Shown: positions 1 through 7,190 of the stretch, one piece after another
Layout: every line of letters starts with the position of its first letter
Position numbering within the stretch: the stretch's first letter is position 1
From: Psychrilyobacter sp.
Lineage (GTDB): Bacteria; Fusobacteriota; Fusobacteriia; Fusobacteriales; Fusobacteriaceae
Direction: 5' to 3'
Assembly: GCA_030621995.1 (NCBI GenBank)
Contig: JAUXGP010000057.1
Location: 1 to 8,944, forward strand
DNA: 8,944 bases
The notes under the pieces: model-generated
What the model was told of the DNA's origin: nothing
The model's database searches: none
What the model saw: the letters and a program-made list of their open reading frames with translations, nothing else
Translations under genes and position numbers: made by a program

Positions 1-14
1 AAACATGTCTTATT

Positions 15-40
15 TTAAGATTAAAATAATTTAATCTTAA
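15..40. repeat. AT-rich inverted repeat upstream of the transporter gene
   Basis: Two perfectly complementary 11-base arms (15-25 and 30-40, ttaagattaaa and its complement) flank a 4-base loop. The stem has only one G-C pair and no T-run follows on the + strand. It is therefore a weak terminator candidate for a gene to the left of the window, or an operator. The sequence does not decide between these. Confidence 0.4.
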
Positions 41-127
41 TAGAATTATAGTTCCTAAAGGAGTAAATATAGTGTATTATGTAAAAGATTATTTTTTGTT
101 ATAGAATTCAATCTACTAATAAAGGAA

Positions 128-133
128 TATAAT
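128..133 (+). promoter_or_regulatory. Possible -10 box of the SLC12-like transporter gene
   Basis: A perfect TATAAT lies 20 bases before the ATG. No good -35 box sits 16-18 bases upstream; the nearest is TTCAAT at 107-112 with a 15-base gap. If used, the 5' leader would be only about 15 bases, just enough for the Shine-Dalgarno site GAGGTG at 143-148. In DNA this AT-rich, a chance match is quite possible. Confidence 0.3.
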
Positions 134-153
134 TTAAATAACGAGGTGAAAAT

Positions 154-2283
154 ATGAAAAAAAGATTTGGAACATTTAATGGAGTTTTTCTCCCTACCTT
201 TCTCACAATAATTGGTGTAATTTTTTATTTGAGATTCGGGTGGATAGTGGGGAACGCGGGAATATTAGGAGCCCTGGGTATTGTTGTATTGGCACATATT
301 ATTACTATCTCTACCGCTTTTTCAATGGCCAGTATCACTACAAATATGGAAGTAAAGGGAGGAGGAGCTTATTTTCTTATCTCTAGAAGTCTTGGTCTGG
401 AAATAGGCGGGAGTATAGGAATCCCTCTATATTTGTCCCAGGTAATATCTGTAGCTCTTTATATTCTGGGATTTATAGAATCCGTTAAATTTCTATTTCC
501 AGATATAAATACTCTTATCCTTTCTATTGGAGTCACGGTAATAATAGGTGTAATTTCCAGTATCGGAGCAGATCTTGCAATCAAGATGCAATATGGTATA
601 TTCTGCCTTATCCTCCTTTCACTTGGTACAATTATTACTTCTGGTAATTATGACTATGTCCCTAGATCCTTGGGGACATATGCGGAAAGTGGTAATTTTT
701 GGATGACATTTGCGGTTTTTTTTCCGGCAGTAACAGGTATTTTGGCAGGTGTCAGCATGTCCGGGGATCTCATGAATCCCAAAGAAAACATTCCTAAAGG
801 TACGTTTTACGCTATTGGGGTTACATTTTTAATCTACACACTGCAAATATTTTGGTTTGGATTCAATATTCCGGTAGAGGAACTCATCAACAATAAGCTG
901 GTACTTATAAGCAAAGCTAATTTCCCTGTATTTATTATCGGTGGAATTTGGGCTGCGACCCTCTCCTCTGCCCTTGGAAGTATGATCTCGGCTCCGCGAA
1001 CTATGCAGGCTTTAGCTAAAGATTCCGTTCTGCCTTCATTTTTAGGTCGCGGAAGCGGTAAAGCTAACGAGCCTCGAATAGCTACTTTTATAAGTTTTAT
1101 CATAGCATTTATATTTATAATTATGGTCAATCTAAACTTTGTAGCTCCTGTCATCACCATGTTCTTTTTAAATACCTATGGAGCTATCAATATGGTGGTA
1201 GCACTGGAAAAATTAGTTGGTAATCCAAGTTTCAGACCGATTTTTAAAACTCATTGGATCATATCTTTAATAGGAGCATTTGGATCTTATGGTGTAATGT
1301 TTTTAATAAATTTTACAGCTACTGTTATATGTCTTACCTTTACATTTATGATCTACCTTTACATAAGCAAAAAAAACATTACTCGAACATGGGGAGATCT
1401 CAGAGACGGAGTATTGATATCTGTCATTAGAACATGTCTTTTAAAACTTCGATTCAATGAAAAGCAGGAGAAAAACTGGAAACCGGATATCATTGTTTTC
1501 TCCGGAAACCCTAAAAACAGGAATAATTTAATATATTTAGCAAATCATTTTTCCAAGGGACGCGGGATCATTACTCTTGTCAGGTTTATTTTTGGACATC
1601 TAGAGGATATGCAGGGAAAAATTAAAGAAGCTAAAGAAAACTTAGATTCATATCTCAAAGAAAATAAAATTTTAGCCTTTTCTGAAGTAGTCGTAGGAGA
1701 AAATATGGCAGATACTTTCCTTGAAACTGTACAATCCAGTGGAATTGGTCTTCTCAAACCAAATACCGTCCTTATGGGAATGTCAAGGGATAAACAAAAT
1801 ATTAAACCCCTTGTAGAATTTATGAGAAAAATCAATTATTTAAACAAAAACATCTTAGTGTTTTCTCACAATGAAGATGTAACTCTTTTCGAACAAAAAG
1901 AATCTATTGATATCTGGTGGAGAGGTCTGGAAAACAACGGTAACCTTATGTTAACAATGGCTCATCTGATCGCCTTAAATGATGATTGGAAAGGAGCCAA
2001 AATCAGGATTTTGAGTGTCGTAAAAGATGAAGATAAGGTCGTTTCCAGAAAAACTATTCTTGTTGAGATGCTTGTAACCTTAAGAGTTGATGCTGAAGTG
2101 AAAATTATAGTCTCTAAAGAAAATATTAATGAAACAATAAAAGAAAATTCATCTGAGGCAAGTTTAGTTTTAATAGGTCTCAGTCTTCCTGAAAAAAATG
2201 AAGAGATCTTATATTACAATAAACTTATAGATATGAGTGAAGGGCTCAACTCTGTTCTTTTTGTCAGAGGAAAATTAAATTAA
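154..2283 (+). CDS. SLC12-like (cation-chloride cotransporter / APC superfamily) membrane transporter
   Basis: This 709-residue protein has a hydrophobic APC-type transporter domain (about residues 8-405, roughly 12 membrane segments) and a soluble cytoplasmic tail (about 411-709). Several stretches recall eukaryotic Na-K-Cl and K-Cl cotransporters: the TM1 segment ending in RFGWIVGNAG (27-36), GGAYFLISRSLG (70-81) followed by GGSIG (85-89), FFPAVTGILAGVSMSGDLMNP (189-209) followed by IPKGT, and SALGSMISAPR (272-282). The tail also matches that family in layout, with WGDLRDG (413-419) and PDIIVFSGNPKNR (444-456). The start is an ATG with GAGGTG 5 bases upstream. The likely role is secondary transport of an ion or amino acid across the cytoplasmic membrane. 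The family assignment is firm. The substrate is not: bacterial members are poorly characterised, and amino-acid transport remains possible. The gene stands alone and ends in a hairpin terminator. Confidence 0.85.
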   Translation: MKKRFGTFNGVFLPTFLTIIGVIFYLRFGWIVGNAGILGALGIVVLAHIITISTAFSMASITTNMEVKGGGAYFLISRSLGLEIGGSIGIPLYLSQVISVALYILGFIESVKFLFPDINTLILSIGVTVIIGVISSIGADLAIKMQYGIFCLILLSLGTIITSGNYDYVPRSLGTYAESGNFWMTFAVFFPAVTGILAGVSMSGDLMNPKENIPKGTFYAIGVTFLIYTLQIFWFGFNIPVEELINNKLVLISKANFPVFIIGGIWAATLSSALGSMISAPRTMQALAKDSVLPSFLGRGSGKANEPRIATFISFIIAFIFIIMVNLNFVAPVITMFFLNTYGAINMVVALEKLVGNPSFRPIFKTHWIISLIGAFGSYGVMFLINFTATVICLTFTFMIYLYISKKNITRTWGDLRDGVLISVIRTCLLKLRFNEKQEKNWKPDIIVFSGNPKNRNNLIYLANHFSKGRGIITLVRFIFGHLEDMQGKIKEAKENLDSYLKENKILAFSEVVVGENMADTFLETVQSSGIGLLKPNTVLMGMSRDKQNIKPLVEFMRKINYLNKNILVFSHNEDVTLFEQKESIDIWWRGLENNGNLMLTMAHLIALNDDWKGAKIRILSVVKDEDKVVSRKTILVEMLVTLRVDAEVKIIVSKENINETIKENSSEASLVLIGLSLPEKNEEILYYNKLIDMSEGLNSVLFVRGKLN

Positions 2284-2325
2284 AAAAGAGGGAGCCAACT
2301 ATTAATTCAGTTGGCTCCCTCTTTT
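2284..2325. terminator. Bidirectional rho-independent terminator between convergent genes
   Basis: A perfect 17-bp stem (2284-2300 with 2309-2325; core GAGGGAGCCAAC) encloses an 8-base loop, directly after the transporter stop codon. On the + strand the stem ends in TTTT. On the - strand it runs into a longer T-run (complement of the A-run at 2282-2287) and more T-rich sequence. It can therefore end both the transporter transcript and the leftward GNAT transcript. Confidence 0.88.
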
Positions 2326-2410
2326 CAACCAGATATTTTATTTTAAGTCTATAAAAAAGGAAAATAATTAAAAAATTACTCCTCATTTTATAAAAGTTTT
2401 ACATTAATTT

Positions 2411-2441
2411 TTAGAGTTTACACAAAACTTGCAACAGTCCC
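2411..2441. repeat. Possible orphan IS256-type terminal inverted repeat
   Basis: The stretch contains AGAGTTTACACAAAACTTG followed by CAACAGTCCC. It resembles the ends of IS256/mutator-type insertion sequences, which often combine a TTTACACAAA inner part with a GACAGTCC-like or GACACTC-like outer part. No transposase and no matching second end are present, so at most this is a relic or a solo end. The match is from memory of the family pattern, not an alignment. The rest of 2326-2589 shows no convincing gene. A TTGACA at 2490-2495 lacks a good -10 box. Confidence 0.3.
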
Positions 2442-2589
2442 AATACCGGAAACAAGCCTTTTAAAGGTAGCTTTTATTTTGTTGTCTACTTGACAGGGTT
2501 AAGACTGATTAATAGTGTCTTTTGTGGTTAGTTTTTATTGAGATTTAATATGGTATATCTGGATTTATAATAGACAATACCTAGGATGA

Positions 2590-3066
2590 TTATTTATCCC
2601 CTTCATAAATCATTTTAACATCAGCTTCTTCATAATTATTTTCACCAATAGAATATTCAACAAACCCTAGTTTTTCATATAATTTTATTGCTACTTTTAA
2701 TTTGCTGTTTGTATATAAGATGATCTTATTAAATTTTAATTCATAAGCTTTTTTTATAATTTCAGTCATAAGATACTTCCCCAGTCCAAAACCTTTATAT
2801 TTTTTATCCACTGCTAATTTAATAATTTCAACAGTATTTTCTGACTGTGGCAGTAAACCAACTGTTCCTATGATATCATCACCTTCAGTTTTCAATAAAA
2901 ATATTTTCCCGCCTTTTTCCAGAACTTCACTTTCAACATTTTCAATGATAGTTATATCTCTCTCTTCCAACAGATTATATTCTTTTAACCAGCCCATATT
3001 TAAATTTATATATGCTTCCTTGTATTTATGCTCGTATTCTATAATTTTAAAATTTCCATTGTTCAC
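2590..3066 (-). CDS. GNAT-family N-acetyltransferase
   Basis: This 158-residue protein has the usual length of a single-domain GNAT enzyme, which moves an acetyl group from acetyl-CoA to an amine. The acetyl-CoA pyrophosphate loop is visible as KGFGLGKYLM (91-100), preceded by strand beta4 (IIKLAVDKKY, 81-90). The C-terminal motif B is AIKLYEKLGF (126-135), typical of small-molecule and MarR-associated GNATs. The start is a GTG at 3064-3066, supported by GAGAGGAG at 3074-3081, 7 bases upstream; no in-frame ATG lies nearby. It is 83 bases downstream of the small zinc-ribbon gene and probably shares its transcript, which would end at the hairpin at 2284-2325. The substrate cannot be read from the sequence; an amino acid, polyamine, antibiotic or protein N-terminus are all possible. 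Confidence 0.85.
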   Translation of the reverse strand: MNNGNFKIIEYEHKYKEAYINLNMGWLKEYNLLEERDITIIENVESEVLEKGGKIFLLKTEGDDIIGTVGLLPQSENTVEIIKLAVDKKYKGFGLGKYLMTEIIKKAYELKFNKIILYTNSKLKVAIKLYEKLGFVEYSIGENNYEEADVKMIYEGDK

Positions 3067-3149
3067 AATTTTTCTCCTCTCATTTTAAAAAATGGTATTT
3101 ATTGAATTCCGATGTTACATCTGTTATAACTGCCTGGATCCAGTTAGTA

Positions 3150-3296
3150 CTATATTCTTCCGCTTACTCCACGTGCATAACGAGAATTTTTTTTCTTGCA
3201 TGATGGACAAATTTTCTTATATGGAACTCCAACAGAATCTATATCTGTTTCAAATTCTTTTTTGCATTTTAAACATATTATTTTCTTCTTAGTCAT
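3150..3296 (-). CDS. 48-residue zinc-ribbon protein
   Basis: This short ORF encodes 48 residues beginning MTKKKIICLKCKKEF and ending ARGVSGRI. It has two CxxC knuckles, C8-x2-C11 and C30-x2-C33, 18 residues apart, as expected for a rubredoxin-like zinc ribbon. The protein is very basic: KKK at 3-5, K12-K13, K27-K28, KKK at 34-36, and arginines at the tail. It could therefore contact nucleic acid or ribosomes, but that is an inference. The ATG at 3294-3296 is preceded by AGGTGG (3304-3309) at 7 bases, and a promoter lies just upstream (3332-3360). Both support a real gene despite its size. The GNAT gene follows after 83 bases. I do not recognise a named family. A small ribosome-associated or transcription-related zinc protein is one option. 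Confidence 0.75.
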   Translation of the reverse strand: MTKKKIICLKCKKEFETDIDSVGVPYKKICPSCKKKNSRYARGVSGRI

Positions 3297-3331
3297 AGTT
3301 TCACCACCTGTAAATTAAATCTTATTAATAA

Positions 3332-3360
3332 AGTATACCCCACGTTTCTCTAAATACCAA
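3332..3360 (-). promoter_or_regulatory. Promoter of the zinc-ribbon/GNAT unit
   Basis: On the - strand TTGGTA (3355-3360) and TATACT (3332-3337) are separated by exactly 17 bases. They match the sigma-70 type consensus in 4 and 5 of 6 positions. Transcription would begin near 3325, giving a leader of about 30 bases before the ATG at 3296. The element sits directly after the hydrogenase terminator, a sensible place for a new start. Confidence 0.6.
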
Positions 3361-3372
3361 TAAAAATAAGCA

Positions 3373-3412
3373 ATTTTAAAAGCCGGCTAAATTATTAGCC
3401 GGCTTTTAAAAT
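3373..3412. terminator. Terminator downstream of the hydrogenase operon
   Basis: A perfect 18-bp stem (3373-3390 with 3395-3412; core AAAAGCCGGCTAA) has a 4-base loop. The GC-rich core lies next to a CTTTTAAAA tract in both directions, so it is nearly symmetric. Its place, 190 bases beyond the hydA stop and just before the next promoter on the same strand, fits an end point for hydCBA transcripts. Confidence 0.75.
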
Positions 3413-3450
3413 GCATATATTAATAAAATGACTATTTTATCATCCTACTT

Positions 3451-3488
3451 TATCTTTGATTGAGTCTGTCTAGCTAAAATCAAAGATA
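3451..3488. repeat. Inverted repeat in the hydA 3' region
   Basis: Arms TATCTTTGATT (3451-3461) and AATCAAAGATA (3478-3488) are perfect 11-base complements around a 16-base loop. No T-run follows on the - strand, so it does not look like a terminator. It may be an mRNA-stabilising hairpin after hydA or a protein-binding site. Apart from this repeat, the terminator at 3373-3412 and the promoter at 3332-3360, I see nothing in the gene-free stretch 3297-3602. Confidence 0.45.
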
Positions 3489-3602
3489 CACTTATCTTCG
3501 TTGAAAATACTGTGAATTTAATTAGTACTCTATTTATTTTTCTTCTTATGCTTTTAAACTATTGAATACGAATGGTGACAACTTTATACCAATAGAAATT
3601 AT

Positions 3603-5369
3603 TTAGTTTTTCTTTCTAGGGAAGTATTTCGTATGTAAAAGTTCATGTGCTTTATCACTCATAGGTTCTCCCAGATGTTTTTCATAGAGTTCTTTAATAT
3701 AAGGATTTTCATGGGATTTTCTTATTTTTTTATTATTATCTATAGCTTGAATCCCCTCAAATCTTTTTTTTATAATTTCAAAATCACCATGGTGGTAAGG
3801 CTGACCTCCTCCTCCAATACATCCACCTTTGCATGCCATAATTTCTATAGCGTGTAGAACCTCTTCTCCATTCCTAATTTTATCTAATAATTCCCTGGCT
3901 GATCCTAATCCATGGGCTATACCAATTCTTAGGGGAGATCCGTCTATTGTTAGTTCGGGAACTTCTGCTATTCTTACCCCTTCTAATCCCCTCAATTGAG
4001 AGAAGTCAACATTTTCTAAACTAGTTCCTGTAATCCATTCATAGGCAGTTCTCGTAGCAGCTTCTATTACTCCCCCTGTTCTAGCAAATATATCGGCAGC
4101 TCCACTTGAAACACCGAAAGGATTATCAAAAGGCACATCCTCCAACACTTCAAAATTAAAGCCACTCTGTTTTATTAAATTAGCTAATTCCCTCGTTGAA
4201 ATAGATAGATCGGTATCCCTATTTCCATCTTTTGAAAATTCTTCCCTGGAGGCCTCGTATTTTTTAGCCAAACACGGCATTATAGAGATCACAAATACAT
4301 CCTCTCTTCTTAGCCCCATATCCTTAGCCCATATTTCTTTTATCACACTACTGAACATTTGTTGAGGAGATTTAGCAGTAGACGGAACATCTAGCATTTC
4401 AGGATAATTATGCTCTATAAATTTCACCCATGCCGGGCAACATGATGTGAGCAGCGGAAGTTTTACATCTTTATCTCCAGCTAGATATTTTTCTATTCTG
4501 GTTTTTAATTCTGTTGCCTCTTCCATAATAGTCAAATCTGCAGCAAAATTGGTATCAAATACATGGTCAAATCCCATTTTCTTTAAGACATTGACTATTT
4601 TTCCGCTTACATCTGTTCCCGGTTCAAACCCAAATTCTTCACCGAGAGCTACCCTCACAGCCGGGGCGACCTGTGCTACCGTTGTTTTACTGGGATCAGC
4701 CAAAGCCTCCACTGCCTCCCAAGTATAATCTCTCTCATGGAGAGCTCCAACAGGGCATACAGCTACACATTGGCCACAAAAAGTACAACTGGTGTCCTCT
4801 ATATCCTGTTCATAAGTAGGGGAAATAACTGCTTCAAATCCCCTGTTAACAGCAGACAGCACATAACAAGTTTGAACCTTATTACACATAGTTTCACACC
4901 TTCTACACATAATACACTTATTGATATCCCTTATTATTGCAGCTGAATTATCTATTCTATAAGTTGATTCCTCCCCTTCAAATCTGATATTTTTTATCCT
5001 GAATTCATCGGCTAATTTTTGTAATTCACATTCTCCCGATTTTGAGCATGTCAGACAGTTCTTTGGATGATTAGATAAAAGTAATTCTAAAATTGATTTT
5101 CTTATTTCAATGAGTTCCGTAGAATTTGTAACTATTTCCATACCTTCAGATACTTTAGTTTCACATGATGGGTAGAGATTTTCTTGTCCATTTATCTCCA
5201 CAACACAAATCCTGCATGAAGCACAGTCATTAATATAATCCATTTCACCTATTTTTAAGTGGCAAAGAGATGGGATATGTATTCCTGCACTCTTGGCAGC
5301 ACTTAAAATTGTAACTTGTTTAGGTGCTTCTATTTCTATACCATTAATTTTTATCTTTACAGTTTCCAT
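3603..5369 (-). CDS. hydA: [FeFe] hydrogenase catalytic subunit HydA (trimeric, bifurcating type)
   Basis: This 588-residue subunit carries out reversible H2 formation and oxidation at the H-cluster. In order it shows: an N-terminal [2Fe-2S] domain (C36, C52, C55, C69, with an extra C49); a His-Cys [4Fe-4S] site (H101, C105, C108, C114); a two-cluster ferredoxin domain (C152, C155, C158, C162 and C195, C198, C201, C205); and the H domain. The three H-cluster signatures are intact: TSCCPAW (308-314; C310 is the usual proton-relay Cys, C311 the ligand), MPCLAKKYE (364-372, C366) and EIMACKGGCIGGGGQP (509-524, C513 and C517). The C-terminus is the small-subunit-like segment. Length and layout match group A HydA/HndD. 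The ATG has AGGAGG at 5375-5380, which overlaps the hydB stop codon. It is the last gene of the operon. Activity requires the HydEFG maturases, which are not seen here. Confidence 0.96.
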   Translation of the reverse strand: METVKIKINGIEIEAPKQVTILSAAKSAGIHIPSLCHLKIGEMDYINDCASCRICVVEINGQENLYPSCETKVSEGMEIVTNSTELIEIRKSILELLLSNHPKNCLTCSKSGECELQKLADEFRIKNIRFEGEESTYRIDNSAAIIRDINKCIMCRRCETMCNKVQTCYVLSAVNRGFEAVISPTYEQDIEDTSCTFCGQCVAVCPVGALHERDYTWEAVEALADPSKTTVAQVAPAVRVALGEEFGFEPGTDVSGKIVNVLKKMGFDHVFDTNFAADLTIMEEATELKTRIEKYLAGDKDVKLPLLTSCCPAWVKFIEHNYPEMLDVPSTAKSPQQMFSSVIKEIWAKDMGLRREDVFVISIMPCLAKKYEASREEFSKDGNRDTDLSISTRELANLIKQSGFNFEVLEDVPFDNPFGVSSGAADIFARTGGVIEAATRTAYEWITGTSLENVDFSQLRGLEGVRIAEVPELTIDGSPLRIGIAHGLGSARELLDKIRNGEEVLHAIEIMACKGGCIGGGGQPYHHGDFEIIKKRFEGIQAIDNNKKIRKSHENPYIKELYEKHLGEPMSDKAHELLHTKYFPRKKN

Positions 5370-5378
5370 CTTCCCCTC

Positions 5379-7178
5379 CTATCTCTTCTCAATTGCATTG
5401 AATTTACAAGCATTGTAACATGCACCACATTTAATACACCTGTCTTGAAAAACAAAATGTTTCTCTTTTGCCCTTCCCATAATAGCTTCTGTTGGACATG
5501 CCTTTGCACAAGCAGTACAGCCGATACATTTATCTGTTATCGTAAATTGAATGAGGTTTATACATACAGTAGCTGGACATTTTTTCTCCTTTACATGGGC
5601 TGTATATTCCTCATGAAAATTGATAAGTGTAGAAAGGACAGGATTCGGAGCAGTTTTCCCGAGTCCGCATAAAGATGCTCTTTTTATTGTATTGGATAGA
5701 TCCTTTAATAATTTAAGATCATTTAAACTGCCTTTTCCATCTGTAATTCTTTCTAAAATTTCATATAACCTTTTAGTACCTATTCTACAAGGCGTACATT
5801 TACCACAAGATTCTTCCACAGTAAAACCTAAGTAAAATTTAGCTATTGCGACCATACAATCATCTTCATCCATTACTATCATTCCACCAGATCCCATCAT
5901 AGAACCTTTGGCTATTAAGTTATCAAAATCTATAGGTGTCTCCAGGTCTTTTTCTGTAAGACAGCCTCCAGAAGGCCCGCCAGTTTGAACAGCTTTAAAT
6001 TCTTTGTTTCCTACAATTCCACCGCCAATATCAAAAATAACCTCTTCTAAGGTAGTTCCCATAGGAACTTCTATAAGTCCAACATTTCTTACCTTTCCAG
6101 CCAATGCAAAAACTTTAGTCCCAGATGATTTTTCCGTCCCAATATTTTTAAACCAAATGGCACCCTTATTGATTATAGAAGGGATATTTCCATAAGTCTC
6201 TACATTATTTACATTTGTAGGTTTTTCCCAGTACCCAGCTTCAGCGGGAAAAGGTGGTTTTAAGGTGGGCTCTCCTCTTTTTCCTTCCATGGAATGAAGT
6301 AGAGCGGTTTCTTCGCCGCAAACAAATGCCCCTGCTCCATATTTCAAACGAATTTTAAAGTTGAAGTCAGTCCCAAATATTTTTTTCCCCAAAAGTCCAT
6401 GGGTATTTGCATCCATAATTGCTTTTTCAAGCCTTTTAATAGCCAGGGGATATTCAGCTCTAATATAAATAATTCCCTGATCAGCTCCTATGGCATATCC
6501 ACAGATTGCCATAGCTTCTAAAATAGTATGGGGATCTCCTTCTAATACGGATCTATCCATAAATGCTCCCGGATCTCCTTCATCAGCATTACATACTACA
6601 TATTTTTGATCTGCTTTATTATTAGCTGCAAATTGCCATTTTAAACCTGTAGGATAACCTCCTCCCCCTCTTCCCCGAAGGCCGGAAAGTTTTACTTCAT
6701 CTATTACCTCCTGTGGTGTCATCTCGGTAAGAACTTTATTTAAAGCAAAATATCCATGATTTCCTATGGCCTCAACTATATTTTCCGGATCTATAAACCC
6801 ACAATTTTTTAAAACTATTTTTTTCAGCTTCTTACTTATAAATACGTCAGTTTCATGAGTTTTATTATATTTAATATCCTTTAATATTTTTTCAGCTTTT
6901 GTAATATTGAGATTCCCGAAAACATTGGAATCTCCTCCTGGAAGGGTAACCTCTATTGTTGGTTCAGAATGGCAGAGTCCCATACACCCTGTAGAGATAA
7001 GTTTTATAGAATCGTTCCCTTCCCTCTCTATCTCCTCTTGGAAGTACTCAAAAATAGTGTCAGCTCCGGCAGTTATACCACAGGTCGACATAGATACTTT
7101 TATAATAGTTTTATTTTTTTTATCAGCTAAATATTTTTCTTCTACTATCTTATTCAAATCATTAATTCCATTAATCAC
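5379..7178 (-). CDS. hydB: NAD(P)H/FMN-binding hydrogenase subunit HydB (NuoF-like)
   Basis: This 599-residue flavin subunit links NAD(H) to the iron-sulfur chain of the hydrogenase. An N-terminal thioredoxin-like domain (about 24-105) has C33, C65 and C69. The NuoF core follows: the glycine-rich GLRGRGGGGYPTGLKW (166-181), CNADEGDPGAF (196-206) and GAGAFVCGEETAL (281-293), which form the FMN and nucleotide sites. The [4Fe-4S] site is SCGKCTPCR (457-465) plus C504. The C-terminus carries a two-cluster ferredoxin domain (C551, C554, C557, C561 and C581, C584, C587, C591). H528, C534 and C539 precede it and may correspond to the metal-binding hinge reported for related HydB. This domain set is that of HydB in trimeric bifurcating enzymes. 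The start is GTG at 7176-7178 with a G-rich site (7184-7191) 5 bases upstream that touches the hydC stop codon. Bifurcation itself is inferred from the family. Confidence 0.95.
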   Translation of the reverse strand: MINGINDLNKIVEEKYLADKKNKTIIKVSMSTCGITAGADTIFEYFQEEIEREGNDSIKLISTGCMGLCHSEPTIEVTLPGGDSNVFGNLNITKAEKILKDIKYNKTHETDVFISKKLKKIVLKNCGFIDPENIVEAIGNHGYFALNKVLTEMTPQEVIDEVKLSGLRGRGGGGYPTGLKWQFAANNKADQKYVVCNADEGDPGAFMDRSVLEGDPHTILEAMAICGYAIGADQGIIYIRAEYPLAIKRLEKAIMDANTHGLLGKKIFGTDFNFKIRLKYGAGAFVCGEETALLHSMEGKRGEPTLKPPFPAEAGYWEKPTNVNNVETYGNIPSIINKGAIWFKNIGTEKSSGTKVFALAGKVRNVGLIEVPMGTTLEEVIFDIGGGIVGNKEFKAVQTGGPSGGCLTEKDLETPIDFDNLIAKGSMMGSGGMIVMDEDDCMVAIAKFYLGFTVEESCGKCTPCRIGTKRLYEILERITDGKGSLNDLKLLKDLSNTIKRASLCGLGKTAPNPVLSTLINFHEEYTAHVKEKKCPATVCINLIQFTITDKCIGCTACAKACPTEAIMGRAKEKHFVFQDRCIKCGACYNACKFNAIEKR

Positions 7179-7190
7179 CTTGTCTCCCCC

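Noticed and set aside
834..1835. Two - strand open frames (834-1160 and 1545-1835)
   Set aside because: They are antisense to the transporter coding region, lack ribosome sites and resemble no family.
2490..2518. TTGACA with TAGTGT 17 bases later as a promoter
   Set aside because: The -35 box is perfect but the -10 matches in only 3 of 6 positions, and no + strand gene follows.
2870..3088. 72-residue open frame on the + strand
   Set aside because: It lies opposite the GNAT gene, whose acetyl-CoA motif is clear; a low-complexity shadow frame.
3127..3146. Short inverted repeat TAACTG / CAGTTA near the end of the zinc-ribbon gene
   Set aside because: The 6-bp stem is weak, has no T-run and lies between two genes that are probably co-transcribed.
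3092..3292. 66-residue open frame on the + strand
   Set aside because: It is the antisense of the zinc-ribbon gene, which has paired cysteines, a ribosome site and a promoter; the + frame has no such support.
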